A DNA stretch of 64,000 bases, taken from CAYSSG01 sp964433635 (GTDB lineage: Bacteria; Atribacterota; Phoenicimicrobiia; Phoenicimicrobiales; Stramentimicrobiaceae). The translations under genes were made by a program, and so were the position numbers. Below are positions 51,510 to 60,593 of this stretch, piece after piece (position 1 is the first letter of the stretch; the number at the start of each line of letters is the position of its first letter). Where the stretch lies: positions 1 through 64,000 of the forward strand of contig CAYSSG010000005.1 in NCBI GenBank assembly GCA_964433635.1, in the 5' to 3' direction. The notes under the pieces were generated by a model, which was not told the DNA's origin, ran no database searches, and was given only the letters and a program-made list of their open reading frames with translations.

Positions 51510-52550
51510 ATGGCTAATCTTTCTTTATTTCCTTCTCTTTCCCGAAATATTGGTATTGATCTGGGTACTGCCACAACACTGGTTTATGTAAGAGGAAAAG
51601 GGATCATCCTGGAAGAGCCCTCTGTGGTGGCTTATCAAAAAAAGGATCATCGCATTCTTAAGGTAGGGAAAGAAGCCAGAGCCATGATAGGTAGAACCCC
51701 TCAAGGTGTATACACCGTCCGTCCGTTACAGTATGGTGTCATTGCCGATTTTGAAGTTACAGCAGAAATGCTTCGCTATTTTATTAAAAAGATTTTCAAG
51801 CGGTATCAATTTATTAAGCCTTCTATTACGATCTGCGTGCCTTCGGGAGTAACAGAAGTTGAAAAAAGAGCAGCTTCGGAAGTTGCCTACGAGTGTGGTT
51901 CTAATCGTGTCTTTCTCATTGAAGAGCCTATTGCTGCAGCGATTGGAGCGGGATTGCCTATTTTTGAACCAATGGGGAATTTAGTCATAGATATTGGAGG
52001 AGGGACGACAGAGGTTGCTGTTATTTCTCTCGGCGGCATTGTGGTTAATGAGATAACAAAGGTAGCCGGTGATTACCTGAATCAGCAGATCAGTAAATAT
52101 ATCAAGGAGCAACATGGATTATTTATTGGAGACCTAACTGCAGAATCACTGAAGATAGCCTTATCCGAAAAGAATCCAGAGCAGGAAGATGGTTATTTTG
52201 AAGTTAAAGGAAGAGATCGTCTCAGTGGATTGCCCATCAGGATTGATTTATCTCAAAATGAATTAAGAGATGCCCTTTCTGATGCAGTGAAGGTGATTGC
52301 TAATACGGTAAAAATGGCTCTGGAAAAAACACCGCCTGAACTTATTTCAGATATCATCAATAAAGGATTGATTATGACCGGTGGAGGTGCATTGCTGGCT
52401 GGTTTGGATAGGATACTTCAGGAACAGATCAGGATACCTGTTTTTATATCCAGGGAACCGCTTTACTGTGTCGTTAAAGGAACCGGTGAGGCGTTAGAGA
52501 ATTTTGAAAAGTATCAGCGAGTTTTAATTAGAACCTCAAAGAGCAGATAA
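51510..52550 (+). CDS. mreB: rod-shape determining protein MreB
   Basis: Actin-like filament protein that guides the cell-wall elongation machinery. 346 aa. Phosphate-1 loop GIDLGTATTLVYV (about 15-27), phosphate-2 VIDIGGGTTEVAVI (about 160-173) and the adenosine motif TGGGALLAGLD near 290. An amphipathic N-terminus (LSLFPSLSRN) may help membrane binding. ATG at 51510 with AAAGGAG; an ATG four bases earlier opens only a short frame. Confidence 0.96.
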   Translation: MANLSLFPSLSRNIGIDLGTATTLVYVRGKGIILEEPSVVAYQKKDHRILKVGKEARAMIGRTPQGVYTVRPLQYGVIADFEVTAEMLRYFIKKIFKRYQFIKPSITICVPSGVTEVEKRAASEVAYECGSNRVFLIEEPIAAAIGAGLPIFEPMGNLVIDIGGGTTEVAVISLGGIVVNEITKVAGDYLNQQISKYIKEQHGLFIGDLTAESLKIALSEKNPEQEDGYFEVKGRDRLSGLPIRIDLSQNELRDALSDAVKVIANTVKMALEKTPPELISDIINKGLIMTGGGALLAGLDRILQEQIRIPVFISREPLYCVVKGTGEALENFEKYQRVLIRTSKSR

Positions 52551-52756
52551 TAGAAAATAATGTTCAACCGGTCTCTCATTCCCCTGCTTTTTGGTCATAA
52601 GGTAATAGTCTCAGTATAAATACATTTCTCTGATTTAAGAATGCAGATACGAATATGACCAGGAATGAGATTTCAACCTGGAGAAGCAGAATTGATTCAT
52701 GACAGTTGATCATGATGATTGATCAGGCAAGAGATAAGAGATAAGGAGCTTGGAAA

Positions 52757-53581
52757 TTGATCAGATTTTCCAGAGAAAAAAGGGCGTTTATCTTATTTTT
52801 AACCTTCTTCCTGTTATCCGCCTTCATTATTACAGTGGATTATCATGGCAAAGGATTTTTCGGCTTTTTGGAAGATGCAGGGATGATCATCATCAAGCCC
52901 ATAAACCAGACCTCCCAGAATGTCATCCGTCGTATCACCCGATTTTTCAATATGTTTGGTGAAATAGAAAAAATTCGTCAGCAAAGTAATCAATTACGGA
53001 TTGAAAGCCAGACAATAGCTCAGGAAAATGCCGTTCTGAGAGAGCAATTAGCAGCTTATGAACGAATGGAAAAAATGCTGCAGTTTAAGGAATACTATTC
53101 TTATGATATGATCGGTGCTCAGGTCATAGGGAGGGATCCGAGCAATTGGTTTCACAGTATCATGATTGACAGAGGAAGTGTAGACCAGATAGAGATTGAT
53201 ATGGGTGTTGCAACTTATAATGGTCTGGTAGGGAAGATTATACAGGTGCACCCGAGTTCATCACAGGTGGTATTATTATTGGATCAGGGCTGTTCAGTGG
53301 GTGCGATGGATCAACGTTCCCGGGAAATCGGTGTTATCAGAGGGGGGATGGAGGACAACTATTGTTATTTTGATTATATTGCTCATGATGCGGATATTGA
53401 AATAAATGACATCGTCATTACTTCCGGTATCGGGAGTTCTGTTCCGAAAGGTATTCAGATAGGACGTATCGTAGCCATCAAGAAGGAGAAACACGATCTC
53501 TTTCAGAGGATACTGGTCAAGCCGGAAGTTGATTTTAATAAACTGGAAGAGGTATTTGTGGTTAAACAACCTCAGGAATAA
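52757..53581 (+). CDS. mreC: rod-shape determining protein MreC
   Basis: 274 aa. One N-terminal membrane helix (about 10-28), a coiled-coil (about 60-100, rich in Gln/Glu/Leu), then the extracytoplasmic beta domain with VIGRDPSNWFHSIMIDRGS (about 117-135). It bridges MreB to the penicillin-binding proteins. TTG start at 52757 after AAGGAG. The usual next gene, mreD, is absent; an M16 peptidase follows 12 bases later. Confidence 0.93.
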   Translation: MIRFSREKRAFILFLTFFLLSAFIITVDYHGKGFFGFLEDAGMIIIKPINQTSQNVIRRITRFFNMFGEIEKIRQQSNQLRIESQTIAQENAVLREQLAAYERMEKMLQFKEYYSYDMIGAQVIGRDPSNWFHSIMIDRGSVDQIEIDMGVATYNGLVGKIIQVHPSSSQVVLLLDQGCSVGAMDQRSREIGVIRGGMEDNYCYFDYIAHDADIEINDIVITSGIGSSVPKGIQIGRIVAIKKEKHDLFQRILVKPEVDFNKLEEVFVVKQPQE

Positions 53582-53593
53582 AAAAGGATTTTA

Positions 53594-54886
53594 TTGATCT
53601 GTATGACTAAAGTTGAATTATATAAAATGAAAAACGGATTGAATGTGATATATTGTTCGATGCCCCAAATGCGGTCTATTTCAACCGTCATTGGAATTGC
53701 TGCCGGTTCAGTCTATGAAAATGATAAACAGCAGGGAATATCACATTTTATAGAGCATATGCTCTTTAAGGGCACCGAACAGAGATCAAATACCCTGGAG
53801 ATATCCCAGTGTATTGAAGAATTAGGAGGAGAAATCAACGCCTCTACTTCAGAGGAATGTACCTTTCTATACAGTAAAGTTCTTTATAAGAATTTTACCA
53901 GTGCCTTTGAAGTCATGTCTGATATATTGAATCATTCGCTTTTTAGAGAAAGTGACATTATCCGGGAAAAAGCCATCATTATGGAAGAAATTAATAAATA
54001 TAAGGATGTTCCCGAAGACTGGATAGATTTTTTAATGAATCAGTTACTGTGGAAGAACACCGTATTAGAGAAGAATGTCTTAGGAAAGAAAGAAACTGTA
54101 AAAAGATTTAACCGGAAAGCAATTTTAGATTATTTTCATGACATGTACCAGCCGAGCAATATGGTTATCAGTATTGCCGGTAATATCTCCCCGGAATTAA
54201 TCAGGAAGGTGGTTGAAAATTCATCATTTATGATGAAGGACACCAGCATTAAAGCTAAGCCCGGCATTCAACTGTCAGAACAGACAGAACCCAGGTTGAG
54301 ATTCATACCCAAAAAAGTGAATCAAGCGCATCTGTGCTTTGCTTTTGAAGGCATTTCCAGGTTTCATCCTGATAAAGTCAGCATGGATTTACTGAATATT
54401 ATTCTGGGGGCAGGACTCAGTTCACGATTATTTCAGGAGATACGCGTCAAAGAAGGGCTTGCTTATGATATTCATTCCTATACCCAGTATTTCTACGAAA
54501 CAGGTTCTTTTAATATCTACGCAGGTGTAGATCCTGATAAGTTGACTCGCAGTATCGAAACAATACTGCAGGAGCTGAGAAAAATTAGGGAAGATAAAAT
54601 AGGTATTCATGAATTAAAAAAAGCGAAGGAAATGTATAAGGGGAGCATTTTATTAGGTCTCGAGAATACATTGAGCTATGCTTTTCGTCTTGGAACCTAT
54701 CTATTGTTATATCAGAAGGTATATCAGTACAAGGAGATGGTAGACAGGATAGAATGTGTTCAGTTTGAAGACATCAGGAAACTGGCACAAAATATTTTTC
54801 TGAGCAACAAAATAAATGCTGTTATATTTTTTCCGGATGATAGAAAGATGAAAAAAGACAGACTGAAGCGTTTAATGGAAATTTAG
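53594..54886 (+). CDS. M16 family zinc peptidase
   Basis: 430 aa, the processing-peptidase-like single-chain form. Zinc motif HFIEH (HxxEH, about 46-50) with the downstream Glu in the EEINKYKDVPED helix, and the conserved second-half GLAYDIHSYTQY loop. No signal peptide, so it is probably cytoplasmic. TTG at 53594 has AAGGA with a good gap; an ATG at 53603 is possible. Typical members of this size sit near polynucleotide phosphorylase or dapA in Gram-positives. Substrate unknown. Confidence 0.9.
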   Translation: MICMTKVELYKMKNGLNVIYCSMPQMRSISTVIGIAAGSVYENDKQQGISHFIEHMLFKGTEQRSNTLEISQCIEELGGEINASTSEECTFLYSKVLYKNFTSAFEVMSDILNHSLFRESDIIREKAIIMEEINKYKDVPEDWIDFLMNQLLWKNTVLEKNVLGKKETVKRFNRKAILDYFHDMYQPSNMVISIAGNISPELIRKVVENSSFMMKDTSIKAKPGIQLSEQTEPRLRFIPKKVNQAHLCFAFEGISRFHPDKVSMDLLNIILGAGLSSRLFQEIRVKEGLAYDIHSYTQYFYETGSFNIYAGVDPDKLTRSIETILQELRKIREDKIGIHELKKAKEMYKGSILLGLENTLSYAFRLGTYLLLYQKVYQYKEMVDRIECVQFEDIRKLAQNIFLSNKINAVIFFPDDRKMKKDRLKRLMEI

Positions 54887-54907
54887 GACGATCGGGAGCC
54901 TGAGTAA

Positions 54908-55096
54908 ATGCCGCTGGATTTGAGAAATGGTGACATCGTAAAATTAAAAAAGAAACATCCCTGTGGCGGATATCATTGGGAAATTACCAGAACGGGAATA
55001 GATATCGGTTTAAAATGTCTCTGTTGCGGACACAAGGTACTGGTTCCCAGAGTGAAAATTGAAAGAAGAATCAGACAGGTCATCAAGAGGGATTAA
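54908..55096 (+). CDS. DUF951 small protein
   Basis: 62 aa with the DUF951 pattern: GDIVKLKKKHPCGGYHWEI (about 8-26), then CLCCGHKV and a basic tail. The three cysteines suggest a bound metal. Usually encoded close to rpsF in Gram-positives, as here. Function unknown; a nucleic-acid role is plausible from its fold and context. Confidence 0.88.
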   Translation: MPLDLRNGDIVKLKKKHPCGGYHWEITRTGIDIGLKCLCCGHKVLVPRVKIERRIRQVIKRD

Positions 55097-55130
55097 TATG
55101 ATTTACCCAATGAAAAATTTCCTGCCTATC

Positions 55131-55159
55131 TTGCTATAAGAAGAAGCCGGTGTTATAAT
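55131..55159 (+). promoter_or_regulatory. promoter of rpsF
   Basis: TTGCTA (55131-55136), a 17-base spacer and TATAAT (55154-55159) with the TG extension. One of the best promoter matches in the window. Confidence 0.72.
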
Positions 55160-55174
55160 AATGAAGCATTTTTC

Positions 55175-55206
55175 CTTGCTCCTGCCAAAAGGCAGGGGCT
55201 ATCAAG
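55175..55206 (+). promoter_or_regulatory. leader hairpin of the rpsF-rpsR operon
   Basis: Two stacked stems: CTTG/CAAG outside and CTCCTGCC/GGCAGGGG inside, with an AAAA loop and a four-base bulge (CTAT) on the 3' side only. It lies between the promoter and the rpsF ribosome-binding site. The position and one-sided bulge recall the S6:S18 autoregulatory leader, but the CCG bulge of that motif is not present. Confidence 0.45.
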
Positions 55207-55225
55207 ACCAGAAGGAGGTGAACAA

Positions 55226-55543
55226 ATGCGTAATTACGAACTGATGATATTATTGGAACCCAATCTTCAAGAAGAAGACAGCACAGCCCTGCTTGATAAA
55301 ATCCAGCAAACCATCAAGACCAATCAAGGAAATATCATTAAGCTGAATCAATGGGGAAAAAGAAAATTAGCCTATGATATAAAAAAATTTCAGGAAGCGA
55401 TCTATACCCTCATTGATTTTGAACTGGAACCGGCACATCTTGCCGATTTAGAGAAAAGTATCAAGTTTAATGAAAAAATACTGAGATATTTGATTGTTCT
55501 GGGGCAGGAAAAGATACATTCCAGAAAAGAAGAGGATAAGTAG
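55226..55543 (+). CDS. rpsF: 30S ribosomal protein S6
   Basis: 105 aa, normal length. N-terminal MRNYELMILLEPNL and the conserved WGKRKLAYDIKKFQEAIYTL, plus KFNEKILRYLIV near the C-terminus. ATG at 55226 after GAAGGAGGTG. First gene of the S6-S18 pair. Confidence 0.97.
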   Translation: MRNYELMILLEPNLQEEDSTALLDKIQQTIKTNQGNIIKLNQWGKRKLAYDIKKFQEAIYTLIDFELEPAHLADLEKSIKFNEKILRYLIVLGQEKIHSRKEEDK

Positions 55544-55586
55544 AAAAAAAGTTTTATTATTGATTGAAACAGGAAGGAATTAACGA

Positions 55587-55823
55587 ATGTTCAGAAAAAG
55601 TGCCTACCGAGGATTACGAGGAAGGAGAAAAATCTGCTATTTTTGTGCTGAAAAGAAGGTAGCAGATTATAAGGATATTGAACTGTTGAACCGATTTATC
55701 AGTGACCAGGGAAAAATATTACCCCGTCGGGTAACCGGTAACTGTGCAAAACATCAGAGATCCCTGGCTATTGCGATTAAGCGTGCGCGAGAAGTCGCAT
55801 TACTTCCTTATGTTAATCGTTGA
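55587..55823 (+). CDS. rpsR: 30S ribosomal protein S18
   Basis: 78 aa. CYFCAEKKVADYKDIELLNRF with the family Cys residues and the C-terminal basic GNCAKHQRSLAIAIKRAREVALLPY. The CxxC plus later Cys may bind zinc. ssb, often placed between rpsF and rpsR, is missing here. Confidence 0.97.
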   Translation: MFRKSAYRGLRGRRKICYFCAEKKVADYKDIELLNRFISDQGKILPRRVTGNCAKHQRSLAIAIKRAREVALLPYVNR

Positions 55824-55974
55824 TGAAGGACAATAAAATACCGGACATCTTCTTTCAGGTCATCAATTAAGTATGAATGCAGGATTGAAAGGTGATATAA
55901 GGAAGGCATCTATAGAGAGAGTAATATCATCTGAATAGACCAGTGTAAACAGGTCAGGCAAAGGGGTTTGACGA

Positions 55975-56937
55975 TTGAAAGAACGCATACCGACCAGGTC
56001 GATTGTTGAAGGTGCCTTTCTTTCAGCAATAACAGCAATATTATTTTTATTTAGTCTGTATATTCCCTTGCTGGGGACCTTCATCAGTTTTTTATGCCCT
56101 TTACCGATTATTATTTTGTGCTTACGGCACAATCTTAAAATAGCCTTTCTTTCGTTGTTGATTGCTTTTTTCCTGGTGAGCCTGATAGCAGGTCCATTTC
56201 AGGGATTCGTTGCGGTATTGGGTTTTGGTACCCTGGGGATAGCTCTGGGTGTTACCATCAAACGAAAATATTCTTTGATGGAAATTATCCTGGTCGGAAG
56301 CATTGCTTCGTTTATTTCCAAGATATTTTTAATGTTAGTCAGTCTGTTGATCATGGATGTGAACCCATTATTATTGGGATTGGATGACATTGATCAGAGT
56401 ATTAATCAGAGCTTGTCCTTTTATGGGAATATGGGTTTAAAGCCTGAACAGATTGATGCTTTTAAAGCGTCGCTCTTAAGGTCTTTGGAATTAATGAGAA
56501 TAGCCTTTCCTGCGATGCTGTTGATTGCCTCAGTGTTTGATACGCTGATTAACTATTGGGTTACCGGAAAGGTTTTAAAGCGGTTTGGGTATGACCTGGA
56601 ACCCTTCGTGCCTTTTCGTCAATGGCGGGCAAGCCGGTCATTTTTCTGGAGTTACCTGGTTGGACTATTTATCCTGATTATAAATAGCAGGTTGAAGATG
56701 GCGGTATTGGAAAGGATCGGTATAAATATTCAGTTATTGTTCTCCATTATATTTTTTATTTCCGGATTAGCGGTTGTATCTTATATTCTGTATCACTATC
56801 AAATCAAACCATTTTTCTGCTGGTTTATTTATATCATTCTATTGATTCAGCCCGGATTGTCTTTCATTGTTACCTGGATAGGAATTTTTGATGTTTGGAT
56901 TGATTTTAGAAGATTCATTTCACAGCATGATACTTGA
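55975..56937 (+). CDS. DUF2232 (YybS-like) membrane protein
   Basis: 320 aa, about eight helices. ALLFALS-like N-terminal stretch (IVEGAFLSAITAILFLFSLY at about 10-29) and WRASRSFFW near 222 are consistent with DUF2232/YybS. The position between rpsR and rplI is the standard one for yybS in Gram-positives. TTG start at 55975. Function unknown; ECF-transporter S-component-like fold has been proposed for the family. Confidence 0.78.
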   Translation: MKERIPTRSIVEGAFLSAITAILFLFSLYIPLLGTFISFLCPLPIIILCLRHNLKIAFLSLLIAFFLVSLIAGPFQGFVAVLGFGTLGIALGVTIKRKYSLMEIILVGSIASFISKIFLMLVSLLIMDVNPLLLGLDDIDQSINQSLSFYGNMGLKPEQIDAFKASLLRSLELMRIAFPAMLLIASVFDTLINYWVTGKVLKRFGYDLEPFVPFRQWRASRSFFWSYLVGLFILIINSRLKMAVLERIGINIQLLFSIIFFISGLAVVSYILYHYQIKPFFCWFIYIILLIQPGLSFIVTWIGIFDVWIDFRRFISQHDT

Positions 56938-57021
56938 TTCTTTGGAAATGCTAAATCATTTATTCAGAATCACAATCAGGTATTTCAGGAAAAAATTGAT
57001 TATAAAACGGAGGTACAAACC

Positions 57022-57552
57022 ATGAAGGTTATATTAAAGGAAAATGTTGATAAAATAGGATATGTTGGGGATGTGGTAGAAGTAAACCGCGGATATGCTC
57101 GCAATTACTTATTCCCGATGGGGCTGGCAATTGAATTTACCGGTGGGAACTTAAAATCAATTGAACATCTGAAGAAAAAAGAGTGGGAAAAAAGAAACCG
57201 GGAAGTAAAGGAAGCCCGGCAATTAGCAGAAAAAATCAATGAGATTACCCTCGTCTTTCAGGCTAAAGCTGGAAAAGACGGAAAGCTGTTTGGTTCTGTA
57301 ACCCACAAGGATATTGCAGATTCTTTGACAGAAAACTATCAGATTGAGATTGATCGCAAAAAGATTGAACATACTGAACCCCTGAAAAAGACAGGGGATT
57401 ATCAGGTAGGCATTCATTTGTATAAAGAGGTTGATGCCAGATTAAAAATTAAGATTATTCCGGAAGAAGAGGAAGTTAAAAAGGAAGAACAGGAAAAACA
57501 ATCTGCTGAGAAAAAAACAGAGATAACCGAGCAGGAAAAAGAAAGATCATAA
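57022..57552 (+). CDS. rplI: 50S ribosomal protein L9
   Basis: 176 aa. N-terminal MKVILKENVDKIGYVGDVVEVNRGYARNYLFP-type rRNA-binding domain, long connecting helix, then the C-terminal domain with GKLFGSVTHKDIAD. It is about 27 residues longer than usual because of a charged KEEQEKQSAEKK-type tail (150-176), probably disordered. Confidence 0.96.
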   Translation: MKVILKENVDKIGYVGDVVEVNRGYARNYLFPMGLAIEFTGGNLKSIEHLKKKEWEKRNREVKEARQLAEKINEITLVFQAKAGKDGKLFGSVTHKDIADSLTENYQIEIDRKKIEHTEPLKKTGDYQVGIHLYKEVDARLKIKIIPEEEEVKKEEQEKQSAEKKTEITEQEKERS

Positions 57553-57609
57553 TGCAATCTTGTTTTTTATTCCTGATTGATTTTCATTTTTTTGGCAATT
57601 AGGAGAAAC

Positions 57610-58950
57610 ATGATGGAATTAACCAGAAATGCACCTCAGAATATTAGTGCAGAACAGGCTGTGCTTGGTTCAATTATTCTGGAAAAAGAATCGATATTGA
57701 ATTGCATTGAAATCCTGCAATCTGAAGACTTCTATAGGAACGCGCATCAGTTTATTTACCAGTGTGCACTGGATTTGTTTGAAAAAAATCAGGCAGTAGA
57801 TTTGATTACACTGACAGAAGAACTGAAAAAAAGAAAACAGCTTGATGAAGCGGGTGGAGCTTCTTACCTGACCACACTGATGAGCAGCGTTCCTACAGCT
57901 GCCAATGTTGTTTATTATGCAAAAATTGTAGAAGAAAAGGCCATTCTGAGAAGATTAATTAATCATGCCACTCAGATTGTGACGATGGGATATGAAGAGC
58001 AGGAAGATGCCCGGGTATTGCTCGATAAGGCTGAGAATCTTATTTTTGATATTTCGAAACAGAAAACTGAGCATTATTTCAGCCCCATAAAAGATCTGTT
58101 GACAGAAAGTTTTGAAAAAATTGAAGATCTGTATCATCGTGATAATTTTATCACCGGTGTACCCAGTGGGTTCATAGAGTTTGATGAACTTACAACCGGT
58201 TTTCAGCCCTCAGAATTAGTCATCGTGGCCGGAAGGCCATCGATGGGTAAGACAGCATTTTGTATGAATATTGCTCAATATGCAGCAATGCAGCATAAAA
58301 TTCCCATTGCGATATTCAGTCTTGAGATGTCCAAAGCCCAGATTGTCCAGAGGATGTTGTGTTCTGAGGCAAGAATTGATACGCATGCCCTACGGAGAGG
58401 TATTATGCCTGAAGAAGACTGGCCTAAATTGTCGATGGCTGCCGGCAGATTATCTGCTGCACCGATCTTTGTTGATGATTCTGCTGGAATATCCCCGTTG
58501 GAAATTAAGGCAAAGGCCAGACGATTAAAAGCCAAAAATGATCTGGGACTCATCCTGATTGATTATCTGCAGTTAATTCAGACTGGATTAAAGATTGAAA
58601 ACCGGCAACAGGAAATATCTCACATCTCGCGTTCTCTGAAAGGATTAGCTCGAGAACTGAACATCCCCATTATTGCGGTTTCCCAGTTATCAAGGGCAGT
58701 CGAACAGCGTTCTGTTCAACGCCCCCGGCTTTCTGACTTACGAGAGAGCGGGGCAATCGAGCAGGATGCAGATGTCGTGGTTTTTCTTTATCGTGAAGAT
58801 TACTATAAACCCAAAAGCAGTAAGAAGGGCATTGCGGAAGTCATTATCAGCAAACAGAGGAATGGGCCCACCGGAACATTGGAACTGGCTTTCCTGAAAG
58901 AGTTTACCCGTTTTGAAAATCTGGCCCGAGTCAGGGAAGAAATGGATTAA
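57610..58950 (+). CDS. dnaB: replicative DNA helicase DnaB
   Basis: 446 aa. N-terminal primase-interaction domain (APQNISAEQAVLGSIIL), RecA-type motor with Walker A VAGRPSMGKTA near 203-213, FSLEMSKAQIVQRML, Walker B LILIDYLQLI and the arginine finger region QRNGPTGTLELAF. ATG at 57610, four bases after AGGAG; ATG at 57613 is as likely. Follows rplI as in Gram-positives. Confidence 0.97.
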   Translation: MMELTRNAPQNISAEQAVLGSIILEKESILNCIEILQSEDFYRNAHQFIYQCALDLFEKNQAVDLITLTEELKKRKQLDEAGGASYLTTLMSSVPTAANVVYYAKIVEEKAILRRLINHATQIVTMGYEEQEDARVLLDKAENLIFDISKQKTEHYFSPIKDLLTESFEKIEDLYHRDNFITGVPSGFIEFDELTTGFQPSELVIVAGRPSMGKTAFCMNIAQYAAMQHKIPIAIFSLEMSKAQIVQRMLCSEARIDTHALRRGIMPEEDWPKLSMAAGRLSAAPIFVDDSAGISPLEIKAKARRLKAKNDLGLILIDYLQLIQTGLKIENRQQEISHISRSLKGLARELNIPIIAVSQLSRAVEQRSVQRPRLSDLRESGAIEQDADVVVFLYREDYYKPKSSKKGIAEVIISKQRNGPTGTLELAFLKEFTRFENLARVREEMD

Positions 58951-59044
58951 AATGATGATTGCGCATTGAGGTAAAAATAGTCGAGACAACCAGTTATTCA
59001 AAGTGCAAGATGTAGCATGGCTCATACATTTGACTGAATTTTAA

Positions 59045-59073
59045 TTGACACATTTTTCAAAATAGTGTAACAT
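59045..59073 (+). promoter_or_regulatory. promoter of the tRNA cluster
   Basis: Consensus TTGACA (59045-59050), a 17-base spacer and TAACAT (59068-59073), 38 bases before tRNA-Lys. Confidence 0.68.
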
Positions 59074-59110
59074 TGTAAGGCAATTGAAAAGAATAAAAAA
59101 CAATTGTTGC

Positions 59111-59186
59111 GGGCCGTTAGCTCAGTTGGCAGAGCATCTGACTCTTAATCAGAGGGTCGCAGGTTCGAGGCCTGCACGGCCTACCA
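59111..59186 (+). tRNA. tRNA-Lys (anticodon CTT)
   Basis: Acceptor GGGCCGT pairs with ACGGCCT (one G-U). Anticodon stem TCTGA/TCAGA, loop CTCTTAA, anticodon CTT. CCA encoded. First of four tRNAs in about 460 bases. Confidence 0.95.
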
Positions 59187-59193
59187 GATATAC

Positions 59194-59269
59194 GCCTCCA
59201 TCGTCTAGGGGTTCAGGACACCGCCCTTTCACGGCGGCGACAGGGGTTCAAATCCCCTTGGAGGCACCA
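59194..59269 (+). tRNA. tRNA-Glu (anticodon TTC)
   Basis: Acceptor GCCTCCA/TGGAGGC, anticodon stem CCGCC/GGCGG, loop CTTTCAC, anticodon TTC. T-arm GGGGTTCAAATCCCC. CCA encoded. Confidence 0.95.
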
Positions 59270-59287
59270 CGTTTTATATGGATAAAT

Positions 59288-59363
59288 GGGCGGATAGCTC
59301 AGTTGGCAGAGCACCTGCTTCACATGTAGGGGGTCACAGGTTCAAGTCCTGTTCCGCCTACCA
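59288..59363 (+). tRNA. tRNA-Val (anticodon CAC)
   Basis: Acceptor GGGCGGA/TTCCGCC (one G-U), anticodon stem CCTGC/GTAGG with loop TTCACAT, anticodon CAC. CCA encoded. Confidence 0.93.
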
Positions 59364-59372
59364 TTTTTTCAC

Positions 59373-59403
59373 TCCATCGGAATTTCTCATAAATTCCGAT
59401 GGA
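59373..59403 (+). other. perfect 13-bp hairpin inside the tRNA cluster
   Basis: TCCATCGGAATTT pairs with AAATTCCGATGGA around CTCAT. No T-run follows, so processing or pausing is more likely than termination. Its CACTCCATCG word also occurs in the stem at 4134-4173. Confidence 0.6.
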
Positions 59404-59498
59404 ACAATCAATATTTATTATTCTGTTTATCATTTTAATCTCAAGGAATTTGAAATACACCTTCACTTGTTAATCCGGGAGATACATGATTTATTGGT

Positions 59499-59574
59499 GC
59501 CGGTGTAGCTCAATTGGCAGAGCAACGGAATCGTAATCCGTAGGTTGTCTGTTCAACTCAGATCACCGGCTCCA
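59499..59574 (+). tRNA. tRNA-Thr (anticodon CGT)
   Basis: Acceptor GCCGGTG/CACCGGC, anticodon stem ACGGA/TCCGT, loop ATCGTAA, anticodon CGT. CCA encoded. Separated from tRNA-Val by 135 bases including the hairpin. Confidence 0.94.
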
Positions 59575-59693
59575 TGAATGATGCCAACACCATTTTGAAG
59601 ATTCCAATGATCTTGCAATGTTCATTTAAATGAAATAATTGATTTCGATACAATTAGGTGAATGCACCCTGCCTGTTACTGAGGAAAGCACTT

Positions 59694-60593
59694 ATGGATT
59701 TCCATATTCATTCAAATCTATTTTCCCCCAAAGCAATCATTGATATGATGAACAGATATCAATTCCGGCCTAAAAAGAGATTAGGACAAAACTTTCTCAT
59801 CGACAAAAATATTGCCTCAATCATTGTAAAAGCCCTGCGCTTGAATAAAGAGGATTCCATATTTGAAATTGGTACCGGTATGGGATCCCTGACTTTATCA
59901 TTAACGCCTGGTGTAAAGCATATTTTTTCTGTTGAAAAGGACACTCGTCTGAAACCAATTTTGGATCATATTGTGTCTGATTATCAGAATGAGATTACAA
60001 TTATGTATCAGGATATTCTGGATTTCGATTTAGTCGACTTTCTGAACAGGAAAAAACAGGAAGGTTATCAAGTAAGAAAATTAGCCGGGAACTTACCTTA
60101 CTCCATTTCACTACCTTTACTGAAAAAACTGATGGAAATGCACGATTATTTGGATACAGCAGTGATCATGGTTCAAAGGGAGGTTGCCGAACGCATGATG
60201 GCTGTATCCGGTGATAAGAATTATGGTGTCCTTTCTCTTGTGTCCAGCTATTATGCAGATATCAAAAAGATTCACCTGGTAAAACCGGAAGCATTCTTTC
60301 CAAGACCTGCCGTAGACTCAATGATTGTTAGAATTGAATTTTTAACCAGACCAAGGGTCATTATTGAAGACGAAGACCTCTTTTTTGACCTGATTCACGC
60401 CATTTTTCAACACCGGAGAAAAAGTGTAAAGAATGCTTTGCAATTGTATTTTGGTGATAGGCTTGATCAGAGTAAACTGGACAATTCACTTCTCAGAATC
60501 GGATTACCATTGAGCCGGCGAGGAGAAAGCTTTAGTTTGGAAGAATTTTCAAGGTTAACCAGCGAAATCAAGAAAATCATAAAATGCAGTTAA
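59694..60593 (+). CDS. rsmA: 16S rRNA dimethyladenosine transferase RsmA (KsgA)
   Basis: Dimethylates two adjacent adenosines in helix 45 of 16S rRNA. 299 aa. KKRLGQNFLID near residue 27, SAM site FEIGTGMGSLTL (about 61-72), catalytic GNLPYSIS (about 126-133) and the C-terminal FQHRRKSVKNAL. The start is ATG at 59694, which GAGGAAA precedes; a GTG 36 bases earlier lacks support. The TAA stop is followed immediately by repeat element D. ispE, often downstream of this gene, is absent. Confidence 0.95.
   Translation: MDFHIHSNLFSPKAIIDMMNRYQFRPKKRLGQNFLIDKNIASIIVKALRLNKEDSIFEIGTGMGSLTLSLTPGVKHIFSVEKDTRLKPILDHIVSDYQNEITIMYQDILDFDLVDFLNRKKQEGYQVRKLAGNLPYSISLPLLKKLMEMHDYLDTAVIMVQREVAERMMAVSGDKNYGVLSLVSSYYADIKKIHLVKPEAFFPRPAVDSMIVRIEFLTRPRVIIEDEDLFFDLIHAIFQHRRKSVKNALQLYFGDRLDQSKLDNSLLRIGLPLSRRGESFSLEEFSRLTSEIKKIIKCS

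Noticed and set aside
59084..59508. ORFs across the tRNA cluster
   Set aside because: They lie over tRNA-Lys, Glu and Val, and their translations are translated tRNA sequence.
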